Under the pieces are notes generated by a model. It was not told the origin of the DNA, made no database searches, and saw nothing but the letters and a program-made list of their open reading frames with translations. Of a stretch of DNA of 64,000 bases, positions 22,450 through 35,400 are shown one piece after another (positions within the stretch are counted from its first letter, which is position 1; each line of letters begins with the position of its first letter). The position numbers and the translations under genes were made by a program. This stretch comes from Zanthoxylum bungeanum (lineage: Eukaryota > Streptophyta > Magnoliopsida > Sapindales > Rutaceae). The stretch spans positions 37,101-101,100 of the forward strand of contig SKCR01033449.1 of the NCBI GenBank assembly GCA_019454045.1, read 5' to 3'.

Positions 22450-24342
22450 TGTTGGATAATTATGACCAATAGCATCACTATTTGTACAGAACATGGTGTT
22501 GTTGTACAAATTAACTATGTGATAAAGGAAATTGCTCTTTTATCATTTGTAATTAGATTACCCGGATATATAAATGATAAAAGTCCATATGATTAGTACC
22601 AAATTAATAAGATATGAGACAATATTAATCCACTAAGGTTTAATCATTAAATATCCCTAGTCGTAGTATTATCGAGACTGGACATCGATAATGCGGAATA
22701 GACTAGTATTGCACTTGTGCGCGTTGTGGGAGCATAACAGCATAGTTCTCATATATTTAAGTATTGGATACTTATGCAAGTGTGATAGGAGGTTGTTTTT
22801 ACCGATGGTACGGGAACAGCTTCGCTCTGGATAGACCCCTCGAAATTCCATTTGTAGTATGACTATGTGTCAATGGGAATCCGAATCAGGGTAGGTGCAT
22901 TTGGTCTTAACATGAGACTTGCATCGCTAATACTAGTGACAATCAATATACTTTGGTTTTGATCATTCAAGGCTTTAGCAGGTTATGTGTACGCCTCTTC
23001 TGGGTATATTGAGGATCGTAGTGTATTGGGTGTGATGTCAAGATGGAAGTATCACTCCAGTCATATGGAGATGATGATCACGTAAGATACGGAACTAGTA
23101 CTCTTTTGTATTGCAGTCATCGGGATAATATGACTAGGTCATGTTTATCCTATTATAGAGACTAGTTACCAGAGATCCGATATATGTTTCGTACGGGGCA
23201 GACACAATTCCAGCCCCAGGCCTAGCATGTGACATTCGATACTGGATCGTAATACGCAATACTACGTATACTACGCCTGACATAGATTACATATTCCTTA
23301 AAAGAATATTTATGGAGAATTGGGAAGGCACGACGCTTTGCTAGAAGCCAACCATGTCTTGTAAATCGGTAAGAGCGTGGTACTAGGTACGCACGTATTC
23401 AGATATTTCGATGACCGGATTTACTGCCAACATATCCAGGGATCTCATGGGTCGCTTCCCGCAGATTCACCGATGACGTATGATTCAAACATAATTAATC
23501 TGGGATTAATAATGAGAGAGAGAAAATTAATCTAAGATTAATTACGGAGAAATTTTATCTGGGATAAAATACTATTAGAAGAGAGAGACCGATTAATTTG
23601 GAATTAATCGATAAAATAATATATTCGATATATTAAATGAAATTATATTTCGACGCTGAATTAGAATTAGATTTTAATTCGGGCAAACGAATTAATTTAG
23701 AATTAATTTGCGAGCGATGTGAATAGTAATTTTGCTAGGCATAATTATTTAATTAGATTTGATTTAATTACGTCACAACGGAAAATTCGTTAATTCAGAA
23801 TTATCAAACCCGAGCCAGGGATGTGTTGCGGGCCCACTCGTATTTTGAATCAAGTGGGGCCCACATATCACATCACTAGTCATTCATTCACCTTTCTGGT
23901 GATGGAAGTTAGTGAATGAAATCATGGTAACTTGTTTTACACACAAGTTGAAAGGTGATTGACTTTATACCAACTTTGGTATATCTTTTATTTTAATTTT
24001 GGAAATCAAAATAAGTCATTTTTTACTCATCTCTCTTCTCTCCCATCTCTCATTTAACAAGGGACAAGGTGAAAATTGTGGCAATTTTTTATAGATGCTA
24101 GCACATCCAAGGAGTCTTACAAAGGTGATAGGGAAACATATCAATGAGTTTGGAATTCAAGGAGATGCTTGGAAGCTTTACATACATCAAAGGGGAGCTT
24201 GGAGCACAACACAAAGGCTTGGAATTTTTGTTATCTCCTACATCCAAAACTGATCAAAGCGAGTATTTTCCGCATTCTTACTTTGTTTTATTCACATGAT
24301 TTCTTGCTTAATTGATCTTGTTTTGACCTAGAAAACCCAACA
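22450..24342 (+). repeat. 3' LTR of A2
   Basis: 1893 bases, TGTTGGATAA...AACCCAACA. It is the most complete plus-strand reference for the A2/A3 subfamily. It contains the palindrome array (23494-23806), the gggtcgcttcccg block (23450) and a gaaaacccaaca end. It abuts the B1 LTR at 24343. Confidence 0.9.
23494..23806 (+). repeat. Array of about ten short palindromes with 3-nt spacers (family A LTR)
   Basis: Consecutive palindromes at 23494-23510, 23525-23543, 23552-23570, 23590-23610, 23617-23635, 23658-23680, 23688-23710, 23727-23747, 23750-23770 and 23791-23803. Arms are 5-10 bases and every spacer is exactly three bases (tgg, taa, tgg, tgg, tcg, tag, tag, tag, ttg, cag). Centres are 23-43 bases apart. 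Equivalent arrays lie at about 4970-5280, 6250-6560, 37870-38200, 45530-45850, 52140-52450 and 55480-55770. Confidence 0.9.
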
Positions 24343-24722
24343 GTTTCGGGGCTCGTTTTGGTCTCGTGATAATCCGGAATTTTTAGGAAACACATAGGGG
24401 TTTTTTGGGATTGCATTGGGGCTGTTTTTTTTTTTTTGAAAAATCAGACCTGAAAATGTCACTGCAATCCACGAAAATTTAGGACCTTTTTGGTTGTGTT
24501 TTAGGCGCACTTGGTGTTTAAAAAAATAGTCTGGTTTTGCACTGCTGTTCGGGGACTATTCCGGAGGCTGTTTCGGGGATGAAATTTTGTTAAAAACAGT
24601 TGCAAAATTTCAGTGGTATTACTGGTCACATTCGGCCACTCGAAAGGAAGGGCAGAAAAAAATGTCAAGTCTGATCCGTGTGCCTAAGCCGTTTTCACTG
24701 CGCAATGAAAGCGTTTACTACA
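24343..24722 (+). repeat. 5' LTR of B1, last 380 bases
   Basis: Matches 32073-32457 of the 3' LTR (gtttcggggctcgttttgg...tactaca), with small length differences in a T run near 24427. Confidence 0.88.
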
Positions 24723-24724
24723 AT

Positions 24725-24736
24725 TGGTATCATAGC
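24725..24736 (+). promoter_or_regulatory. Primer binding site of B1
   Basis: tggtatcatagc, one base different from the initiator tRNA complement tggtatcagagc, two bases after the LTR end. Confidence 0.75.
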
Positions 24737-26392
24737 AAGGTTGAAAAATGTTCTTAACCTTTCTCCTTTTTCATTTAAAGTTTCTGTTTTTATATATTTA
24801 TATGAGTTATAAATATTGATATGCATGTTTAGATAAGTAGGCACAAAATAATATTCATGTGATGAATGATTATTGTTTTTCAAGTGATGAATGGATTTTG
24901 CACTGGTCATAAATTTTTTTGGCTTTTATTTTTATGTTAGTTTTGATTTTGGGATGTAAGGCCATAAGGCCATTGTTTACAATTGTTGTATTTTTATTTT
25001 CTAATGTAAAATTTCAATTGTTGTAATTTGGAGCACCGAAGTCGCAAAAGGAGCCAACACCACATTGAAGCTTGATTTGAAGACCAATGGATGCCTTGCG
25101 AATTTTTGTACTAATTAGATTAGTATAGGAAAAATAAGAGCCCAGTAAATGCAAAATATTTTTATGTTATATGTATGTTTAAACATGTCATATAGCTTAG
25201 GGTGCCTACTCTTGCATTTCACATGCCATAACATACATTGGATGCATAATCATCATAGACATGAAATCGATTTTATGTGATTTAAAATGTTTAAATTAGA
25301 ATATGATATGCATGGAAAATAATTAATTGGATTAATTGGTTTTATGGTTTAAAATTTGAATTCTAATATATTGGGCTTAATAAGTGCATAATAAATTCAA
25401 TTGGTATATAGGATGGAAACCCGGACATAAATTGCACAGCCAAATCTGAATGGACGGTAATATTATCTTCACTCGGGATATAATTCCACGACCATTGGAT
25501 TTTATAACGCACTAAGATTAATTAAATAGTTTAATATAAATCTTGACCTTTTTCGGATTCTAAAATTTTAAACCAATTAGTGATCTAGTATTTTAAAAGT
25601 TAAAATATAATAGGTCACTAATACCACTCTAATTAAATTAGTTTAATTGAGTAATACAATTAGTTTAGACTAATGGAAATTAGTGATATAAATTTTAAGA
25701 GTTACAATTGGTTAGGTCACTAATGGTGTATTAGTGTAAATAGGAGTTATGATTTAGCGGCCATGAATTTCTTCACACTAGTTAAATTAAAATATTAGAT
25801 ATTTTATAAATAGAAACCTTAAACTCAAAATAGTGAGTGGAAAAGGGATATACGACAATATATCCCGCGATCTCTGATGTTAGTCCGAAAACGTGAGATT
25901 CAAAAGGCACCTCGTGACGGATTTGTTTTTGTCCCCCTGCGGATGGTGTCCATTTTGAGTCAATATCAAGTTTGGATTCTGAGAGGATAGAGATTCTAGA
26001 TGTATCTGGTGAACTGACCTACCCTACGGTGACACTTCACTAGTTAAGTCCACGGGTCCACAAACGATGGGTCACACTTACAAAGGAATGATTAACTATT
26101 AATCTAAATTCCTTGATCGAATCAAATGATAGTTGGTTAATATAGAAATAAGAGTTATTACCGCATATATTAATCAATTGAGATTGTCTCGATCTATCAT
26201 GCAAATACTTGACCTACCCTATGGCGGCACTTATTTGTAGGATGATAGATTTCCGAGGCATAGTAATTCTCTTAGGTTTCTAATTTATTATTCATGGTTC
26301 ATGCATCAAGTTTAATTTTATGCCAAAATTGTTTGATAATTTTAATATGCGATGAATGAATGTTAAATACATGTTTATTATATTTTTCAACC
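24737..26392 (+). other. Leader of B1
   Basis: 1.65 kb of AT-rich sequence before gag with no credible coding frame. It contains the block 25402-25493 shared with the TR-GAG LTR, and two ctaccctaygg segments (26018, 26213) with a weaker counterpart in the B2 leader. Confidence 0.65.
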
Positions 26393-27230
26393 ATGGTTTC
26401 TCCGATTATTTCCATACTCTCAAATGATAAATTAACGGGAGAAAACTATGTTAAGTAGAAAAGTAGCATGAACGCTATCCCGGTCTGTGAAGACCTAAAG
26501 TTTGTCCTGACGGAGGAGTGTCCTCCCGAGCCAGCCAGAAATATTGGCCAAGCTGTAAACGATGCCTACCAGAAATAGGCCGAAGCTAATGAGAAAGCCC
26601 GCTGCTATTTGTTAGCATGGATGTATGCAGTTCTTGCTGCAAAGCATGAACCTATGGCTTTAGCATCTCAGATGATGAAGCCATTGCAGGGCATGTTCGG
26701 GCAGCCTTCGGAGCGTCCACATCATGAGGCTATGGTCTCAGTGATGACTGCTAGGATGAAGGATGTGACATCAGTCCGAGAGCACATCTTGAGGATGATG
26801 ACCTATCTCAACACTGCTATAACCCATGGAGCTCGTATTGACGAGCGTAGCCAGGTGACCATGATTATGGAAACTCTTTTGAAGAGTTTTCTGCACTTTA
26901 AAAGCAACTATGTTATGAACAAGTTGACTTTTACTTTGACCCAGCTACTTAATGAGCTCACCCACTACGAGTCCATGCCTGTGGATACTCGTAAGCCCAG
27001 TGCTGAGGCAAATGTTGCCAAGTATTCAAAATCTGCAAAGATAAAGAACAATATCACTGGGAAGGCTAAGGCTAAGGCTATGAAAAAGAAGAATTAGAAA
27101 GGCTCCAAGGATGCCAAGCCCAAGGGAAAGTGTTTCCACTGTAATAAGAGCAGGTATTGGAAAAGGAATTGTCCTAAATACCTTGCTGAGCTGAGAATAA
27201 AAGGGATACATGTAAATATGATTTACTCGT
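26393..27230 (+). pseudogene. Copia gag of B1
   Basis: ATG at 26393 begins the MVSPIISILSNDKLTGENY segment typical of copia gag. TAG codons at the expected tryptophans of the YVKW and YQKW segments stop it (near 26457 and 26576). The longest open part (26609-27097) carries the UBN2-like core: LAWMYAVL, MGMF-like GMFG, and VREHILRMM. A zinc knuckle follows near 27126-27170 but reads CFHCNKSRYWKRNC, so both G and H of the usual GH pair are changed by transitions. TAG 27095-27097 separates the knuckle from the core. Gag would build the particle; this copy is non-functional. Confidence 0.85.
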
Positions 27231-27239
27231 TATCAAATC

Positions 27240-30200
27240 TGTATTAGTGGAGGATGATAAATCTGTTTGGATTGTTGATTCTGGAGCCACTAACCATGTT
27301 TGTTCTTCTTTGCAGCTACTTGACTCATGGAGGGACCTTGCTGAAGGTGACTACACTATAAGGGTCGGGACAGGGGATACCGTTTCAGTAAGAGCAGTGG
27401 GAGTTTCCAGTTTAAATTTATAAATAATAGTTATTTAAATTTGAACAATGTGTTATTCATTCATGGTTTTCACTGAAATTTGATTTATGTTTCTAAACTT
27501 TTGGATGATGGTTTTTCAGTTTCTTTTAATAGCAATTTGGTAATTATTGGCATAAATGGATTAACCATATGCACAGGGAACTCAGAAAATAACTTGTATA
27601 TGTTAAGACCGTTAACACATAGGTCACTGCTCAATACTGAAATGTTTAAGGTTGAGAAACCTAAAACTAAACGGTAAAAGATTTTTCACGATGACACATA
27701 TCTGTGGCATCTTAGACTTGGTCATATCAGTTTTGACAGGATAGATAAATTGATAAAGAACGGAGCCTTAAACCAGTTAAAGCTCGGAACTTTACCAGTC
27801 TGCAAATCCTATTTAGAAGGAAAAATGACCAAGAGACCTTTTACTGGAAAAGGTATAAGAGCCAGTCAACCACTTGAGCATATACATTTGGACGTTTACG
27901 GACCGATGAATGTAAGAACCTGAGGTGGTTATGAATACTTCTTCACATTTATTGACGATTTTTCCAGATATGGGTATGTTTACCTAATGCAACACAAGTC
28001 AAATACTTTTGAAAAGTTCGAAGAGTATCGTGCTGAGTTTGAGAACCAATTAGGTAAAATAATCAAAACACTACGATCAGATCGTGGAGGAGAATACCTT
28101 GATAGAGATTTCGAGGAATTCTTGGTTGAGCATGGGATAGTATCCCAGCTCACAGCACCTGGAACACCACAGCAAAATGGTGTTGCAGAAAGGAGAAATC
28201 GGACCCTACTAGACATGATAAGATCTACGTTTCATTATAGCTCACTACCTGTTTCATTCTGGGGATATGTATTGCAAACTGCAATGCATATCCTTAATGT
28301 AGTTCCATCTAAGTTTGTTCCTAAGACTCCCTTAGAGTTATGGAGTGGTCGTAAAATTTGTTTACAATATTTCTGCATATGGGGGTGTCCAACACATGTG
28401 CTAAAGAATAAGACTATAAAGTTGGAGTCACGTTCTCAGGTGTGCCTATTTGTAGGTTATCCTAAGGATACTATGGTGGATACTTCTATAGCCCTGAAGA
28501 TAACAAAGTCTTTGTATCGATAAATGCTACGTTTCTGGAAGGGGACTATATGAGGGAGTTCAAACCTCGAAGTAAAGTGTTACTTAATGAGTTACTTGTT
28601 GGTTCGACCAGCACACCATCGTCAATGACAGTTGACAAATACATAGCACATTCAACATCTGAGCGTCAGATGCAACTTCATCAGAATGATCTGCCACCTA
28701 AACGTAGTGGGAGGGTTGTACGACAACATGATCACTATCTAGGAGTTGGAGAGGCACAAATTGTCGCATCCAGCAATGTTATAGATGATCCATTGACCTC
28801 TCGTATTGCAATGGATGATTCTGATGAAGAGGAATGGCTCAAAGCCATGAACTTGGAGATAGAGTCTATGTACTCTAACTCAATTTGGAAACTTATAGAC
28901 AAATCTGATGAGGTAAGACCTATAGGATGCAAGTGGATCTACAAGAGAAATAAGGGAGCAGATGGGAAGGTACAGACCTTCAAGGCTAGGCTAGTGGCCA
29001 AGGGTTATACCTAGAAAGAGGGAGTTGACTATGAGGAAACTTTCTCGCCAGTAGCCATGCTCAAATCCATCCGCATTCTTTTGTCTATTGTCGCATATTA
29101 TGACTATGAGATTTGGAAAAAGGACATCAAGATTGCATTCTTCAATGGCAATCTTGATGAGTGTATCTATATGGTACAATCAAAGGGGTTCATAGTCCAA
29201 AGTCAATAGCAAAAGGTTTGTAAGCTTCAAAGGTCCATTTATGTAGTTAAGAAGCATCTCGATCTTGGAATATAAGATTTGATACCACGATCAAGTCTTA
29301 TGACTTTGACCAGAAAGTTGATGAGCCTTGTGTATACAAGCGTGTCATTGACGAGAATGTGATTTTTCCTATTTTATACATCGATGATAGTTTACTCATT
29401 GGGAATGGTGTAAATATATTATCGAACGTGAAAACCTGGCTAGCTAACCAATTCCAAATGAAAGATTTAGGAGAGGCCAGTTATGTTCTTAGGATTCAGA
29501 TAATTCGACATCACAAGAAATTACTGTTAATTATGTCTCAGACATCCTATCTTGACAAGATCCTTGTGTGATTTGGGATGCAGAATTCCAAGAAAGGAAA
29601 CATGTCTTATCGACATGGAATTCATTTGTCAAAGTAACAGTCTCCTAAGACACCTCCAGATGTTGAGGAAGTGAGACATATCTCATATGTCTCAGTAGTT
29701 GGTAGTCTCATGTATGCTATGTTATGCACGAGACCAGACATCTATTTTGTAGTGGGAGTAGTCAATACGATTCAGTCTAACCTAGGATTGGATCATTGGG
29801 TGGCTATGAAACACATTCTCAAGTATCTTAAGAGAACTAGAGATTATATGCTTGTATATTCCGGTGAGGATATGATCATAAGGGGATATACAGACTCTGA
29901 TTTCTAGACAAATGTCGATTCTAGGAAATCAAAATTTGGATCAGTGTTTACCCTAGGTGGTGGGGCTATATTATGGCTGAGTATAAAGCAATCTTGCATG
30001 TTGACTCCACCATGGAGGCTGAATATGTAGCAGCTTGTGAAGCAGCTAAGGAAGCAGTCTGGCTCCATAAATTCTTGGGAGATCTAGAAGTTGTTCTAGA
30101 TATGGATAAACCACTCACACTTTATTGTGATAATAGTGGTGCAGTGGAAAATTCAAAAGAACCAAGAAGCCACAAGAGGGGAAATCATAAAGAGAGGAAA

Positions 30201-30362
30201 TATCATCTCATCATGGAGATAGTGCAGAGATGAGACATTACTGTCATAAAAATTGCATTCGTAGAGAACCTGGATGATCCGTTTACAAAGACCTTGTCAG
30301 CTAAAGTGTTTGAAGGTCACCTAGATGGTCTAGGATTATGTGACATGTCTCATTTGATCTAG
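27240..30362 (+). pseudogene. Copia pol of B1 (PR-IN-RT-RH)
   Basis: Protease active site DSGA near 27282. Pre-integrase LWHLRLGH near 27706. Integrase core 27850-28330, with D residues in HLDVYGP and FIDDFSRYG and the E in GVAERRNRTLLDM. In its zinc domain the last cysteine is tyrosine (CKSY). RT 28840-29575 has KARLVAKGYT, then TAG 29012-29014 in place of CAG, and the catalytic box YIDD at 29377-29388. RNase H 29840-30240 has DSTMEAEYVA and LYCDNSGA segments. There are several stops and frameshifts. It is the second best preserved copia pol here after C1 and is non-functional. Confidence 0.9.
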
Positions 30363-30376
30363 TGTAAGTGGGAGAT
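30363..30376 (+). promoter_or_regulatory. Polypurine tract of B1
   Basis: tgtaagtgggagat directly before the LTR start TGTTGGGATA. Confidence 0.8.
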
Positions 30377-32457
30377 TGTTGGGATATACGCCCTAGAGCT
30401 TCAAGTAAAGTAAACGACTTTATATATTTTGAAATAAAATGATGCATTATTCATTTATCAAAGTATTTTTTTAAATTTCGCATATTGTAAATTATCTTGA
30501 TTACCCTAGATTACTTATGTGCCTTCAGACTTAATATAAGGGTGTCATACACAATAGGATTTAAGTCTGAAGTTAGTAATCTTAAATAGTCTATAGAGAG
30601 AAAATAAAACGGGTACTTTGTTTGTGGTTTATCTATAGCTGCGGTCCATTCTAAATTTGTATGGCGACCTTGATCCAGGATTGTCCATGTAGAGATATGA
30701 GAATGGAGGCACCTTGTATGATGTTATCATATAGGACTTGACCCAGGTGGAAATGACATTCTTATAATATCCGTTAAACAAAGAAAATTATTTCGATCTA
30801 CTAGATGCTCATAAATGGATTAATCTTAATCCTAAGTGTACTACGAACTCTTGTATGGCAGGCTAGGTCCTTTGATTTACAAAGGTGAGGTTGGTGAAGA
30901 AGTTTCGACCAATAGCTACGTACTTTGGGGGCATAGTCTGGTGTGTAGCTAGGGACGTTTTACATAGATATAGAGTTCACTCCTTCTTGCGAGAAATATA
31001 TGAGTACCTTCCTTAATGGTTGATTAGGTACTTGAACAGTTAGAGCGCTCAAGTCTTTCTATTACGAATAGAAAGATTAAAATTCATAATGGTTATGAAT
31101 AAAACGTTCATTAGAGAATGAATGGTACTTAAGGTAAAAATAATTAGAGGGGTATAATGAAAAATTATGACCCAACTCTAATTACGAGATACTCGTGAAG
31201 GTTTAATCGATATGTAGTGACTATATCGATGGACACCGACTTGATTCGGCCTAATATACCATCTGCGGCAACGAGAGTGTATCTTCGGGTTTTTAGTGGA
31301 ATAATCTGGAGTTAATAATTCAAAATATTTAATTAAGAGCTTAATTAATAGTTTGAGATTATTGGAGCTTGGAACCGTAGGTCCATTTGGTCCCCGTGCT
31401 AGCTCAATATACTATAGCGGATTTATTATAATTGGAAAGTCCAATTATATACTCACATATGTATAAATATTATTAATATGATTAATAATGTTATTTTGTC
31501 ACACTTGGAACTTTATATTAAAGTTTAATATATGGTTTTATAATAAATGATTATATGATAATTACTTATTATTAATTATTAAATTATATACAATATAATT
31601 TAATGGAGGTCAAATTTGGAATTTCCCAATTTTTGGCTTTGCATTATTTTAGAAGTTACACCATTTAATTGGGTGTTAACTATTCAATTTTGTAACAAAT
31701 ATTCTCTTTATGGAAATTTAATATTACTGTAACAAAATTAATTAAAAAAAAAATTAAGCTATGGCCAAAATTTGCATGGAGGAAAAGGAAGGGATTTTAT
31801 TTTTTTGGAAAAATATTACCCTAAGTATAAAAGAAAATTGGATTTTTCTTTTTGAAGGGATCTCTCATTCTAACCATATCCTCCATCTTCTTCTTCTCTA
31901 AAATCCTCTCAAATTGTTGAGAAAATAAAAGAAGAACAAAGAAGAAAAATAATACAAAATTATGTGTGACATTAATCTCTAAAAAGTTTTGGGAATAATT
32001 ATTATTTTCTTCTCTATTGACTCACGACAGTAGGGAGAATTTCTGCCCACTGCCAAGCACTTGCTTGGGTGTTTCGGGGCTCGTTTTGGTCTCGTATCAA
32101 TCCAGAATTTTTGGGAAACACATAGGGGACTCTTGGGATTGTGTTGGGGCTGTTTTTCTTTGCACAATCAGACCTGAAAATATCACTACAGTTCACGAAA
32201 ATTTTGGATCTTTTTGGTTGTGTTTTGGGCGCACTTTGTGTTCCAAAAAACAGTACGGTTTTGTTTGTTGTTCAGGGCTGTTCGGGGACTGTTTTGGGGT
32301 TGTTTCGAGACTAATTGTTTTTTTAAAAAAACAATAGCAAAATTTCAATGGTATCGCTGGTCACATTTGACCACTCAAAGGGAGGGGTAGAAAAAAATTT
32401 CAAGTCTGATCCGAGTGGCTAATCCGTTTCCTATGTGCAAGGAAAGTGTTTCCTACA
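30377..32457 (+). repeat. 3' LTR of B1
   Basis: 2081 bases, TGTTGGGATA...TTCCTACA. Its middle (31050-31650) is full of palindromes with 3-nt spacers, for example ATTCATAA-tgg-TTATGAAT near 31082 and AACTTTA-tat-TAAAGTT near 31510, plus a 12-base-arm one near 31579. A larger stem at 31310-31365 corresponds in position to one at 49230-49290 in B2. Confidence 0.88.
31825..31834 (+). promoter_or_regulatory. Candidate TATA box in the B1 3' LTR
   Basis: gtataaaaga about 1450 bases into the LTR, followed by a pyrimidine-rich tctctcattctaacc stretch. Plausible core promoter position. Confidence 0.45.
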
Positions 32458-35400
32458 CTTCCCACTCCAAGTCGAAGGGGAAGAAGACGAAAGGAAAGAA
32501 GAAGAAAGGTTTAAATGTTCCTTCGCATGCTAAGGTAGCGAAGCCCAAAAGAGCTTCTGAAGATAAATGCCATCAATACCAGAAGATCGGGCAGTAGAAG
32601 AGGAATTGTCCTGACTACCTTGCCCAAATCAAGAGTGAAAGAGCATCAACATCAGGTATTTTTATTTTTCCCGTTAATGATATCTCATTAGCTTGTGAAG
32701 CTATCACATCTAGTTGGATTTTAGATTCTGTTTGTCCCGTTAACATTTACAATTCGTTGCAGGTGCTGAAGGAAATTAGACAGCTAAAATATGGAGAGAT
32801 GCAGTTGCGGTTCGGGAGTGGTGACTCTCTGGATGCGATGGCAGTGGGCTTATGCGAGATTCCCTTACCCAGTGGGAAAATTTTGCTGCATGACTACTAT
32901 GTTGTACCGGGATGCGTAATAAATATTATATCACTTTTTATATTAGATACAGAGGGCTATCACGTAAATATTAAGAATTGTTCCTAATATTTATATCATA
33001 GAAATAATATTCAGATCCTTTGTTGTCCAAATGAGCATGGTCATTACATTTTGCACACTTCTCGAGATATTTTGAATACTGGAATTAATAAACGTAAATT
33101 ATCTGAAATAAATAATATTGAAGTTTGGCATATGAGGTTAGGTCATATAGAAGTGAAACATCTAACCCATTTGGTGAGGAATGGTTTGATTTTGGATCTT
33201 ACCATTGAATCTTATCCAACCTGTGAATCTTGTATTCGAGATAAAATGACCAAAGCCCCATTTTTTGGTGTGGGACACCGTGCCACTGACTTATTGGAAC
33301 TCGTAAATTCTGATGCATGTGGTCCTATGAGTCAGACTACACACAGTGGTTTTTCATATTTCATTACCTTTATCGATGATGTGTCACAGTACGGTTATGT
33401 TTATCTGATGAAATATAAATCGGAAACTTTTGAAAAGTTCAAAGAATTCATTAACGAAGTAGAAAAATAATCTGGACAATATATTAAATGCCTTTGATCG
33501 GATCGAGGTGGTGAATATATGATTGGAGAGTTCACTGATTATTTAAAGGAGAATGGGATTCTCACTCAATATATTCCTCATGGTACTCCACAACATAATA
33601 GAGTGTCAGAGAGGAGAAATCAGACATTATTAGATATGGTTCGATCTATATTGAGTTTTACAGATTTGCTTTATTACTTATGGGGTTATGCTCTTTTAAC
33701 TGTCGCACATCTTTTAAATAAGATTCCTTCCAAAGTTGTTCCTACGACTTCGTATGAGATATGGACCGGTGGGAAACTGAATCTTAATTATATTAAGGTT
33801 TGGGGTTGTCTTGCATACGTCAGGGTGGCACAGCAGAATAAGCTTTTTCCTCGAGGACAAAAGTTTAGGTTTGTTGGATATCCTTCAAATACGAAAGGAT
33901 ATTTGTTCTATGATATTGAGCATCGAAATGTGTTCTTAGCTCGCTTCGAAAAATTTCTAAAAGTATAATTTTTATCTAAAGGAGGTAATCATAGACATGT
34001 TGAACTTGATGAAGTATAACCTGAGACCAACGAACCAACGGAGAAACCTGAAGTTCAAGAAGATGAAGAACCTTAATTACCCACATTCCGCAGGTCACAA
34101 AGGGTAACTAGACCTCCTGAATGCTTGTATTTGATACAAGAAAAGAGTCTCGATGTTCTCTTAGTTGAAGAGACAGACCCTTTTACCTATAGAGAATCGA
34201 TGTTGGATATCGACTCCGTGTAGTGGCAAGAGGCCATGAAATCCGAGTTAGACTCAAAGCATGAGAATCAAGTTTGGGACTTGGTTCCGCTTCCTGAAGG
34301 AATTGTTCCTATCAGTTGTAAATGGGTTTACAAAAGAAAGCGCGGGCCTGATGAAAAGGTTGAAACCTTTAAGGGTCGACTGGTAGCTCAAGGTTACACA
34401 CAGCGACCTGGTTTCGACTGTGATGAATCTTTTTCGCCAGTTGCGATGCTAATGTCTATAAGGATTTTATTGTCTATTGTCGCTTACCATGATTACGAGA
34501 TTTGGCAAATGGATGTCAAAATGAATTTTCTAAATGGATTTCTTGATGAAGAAATCTATATGGAACAACCGGAAGGTTTTGCATCCAGCGAGAACTCGGG
34601 CATGGTATGTAAGCTTAGGAAGTCCTTTTATGGACATAAACAAGCTTCACAAAGTTGGAATCTTCGATTCAACGAGATAATCAGATTGTCTGGTTTTCTC
34701 AAGAATTCTGAAGAATCCTGTGTGTATAAGAAAGTCAGTAGGAGTATGGTGGTATTTTTAGTTCTCTATGTTGACGACATCCTGATCATTGGGAATGATA
34801 TCGGGATGATGCAAGGCGTCAAAGCATACCTCTATAAGAATTTCTCCATGAAGGACCTGGGTGAAACTTCTTATGTCTTAGGCATAAAACTCTATAGAGA
34901 TAAAGAAATGAAGCTTATTGGGTTATCCCAATCAACGTAAATAGATAAGATCTTATAACGGTACAATTATGGTAATAGTATGATGGCAAATATACCGTTT
35001 AGACATGGCCTACATCTTTCGAAGAAGATGTGTCCTCAAACAGAAGATGAGAAGATTTAAATGTCTAATCAACCTTATGTTTCGTGTTTGGGCAACATCA
35101 TTTATGGCATGTTATGTACTAGGCCTGATATCAGCTTCGTAGTTAGTGTGACCAGCAGATATCAATCCAATCCAGGCAATGACCATTGGATGACCATTAA
35201 ATATATCCTAAAGTATCTTAAAGGTACTAAAGATAAGTTTATAATATATGGAGGAAGTGAACTGAAAGTTAATAGGTATACGGATTTCGAATTCCAATCG
35301 GATTCCGATGATAGAAAGTCTACATCAGGATTCGTCTTTACCCTTAACGGAGGTTCAGTTTGTTGGAAGAGTTCAAACAAGGGTCAACAGCTGATTCCAC

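Larger units (their letters stand above)
6109..24342 (+). mobile_element. Family A Ty1/copia retrotransposon A2, interrupted by the TR-GAG element
   Basis: In order: truncated 5' LTR (6109-7158), primer site (7160), leader interrupted by a nested element (7267-16668), decayed gag, protease, integrase, RT and RNase H, polypurine tract (22437-22449) and 3' LTR (22450-24342, TGTTGGAT...CCCAACA). The 3' LTR ends exactly where the B1 LTR resumes (gtttcggggc), so A2 inserted into the B1 5' LTR. The expected left copy of the duplication (gtttc) was lost with the first part of the 5' LTR. Confidence 0.88.
24343..32457 (+). mobile_element. Family B Ty1/copia retrotransposon B1, 5' LTR truncated by A2
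   Basis: Partial 5' LTR (24343-24722), primer site (24725), long leader, gag from 26393, pol to about 30360, polypurine tract, and complete 3' LTR (30377-32457). It sits in the gag region of C1, which resumes at 32458. The first 1.7 kb of the 5' LTR is absent because A2 inserted there and the left side was later lost. Confidence 0.88.
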
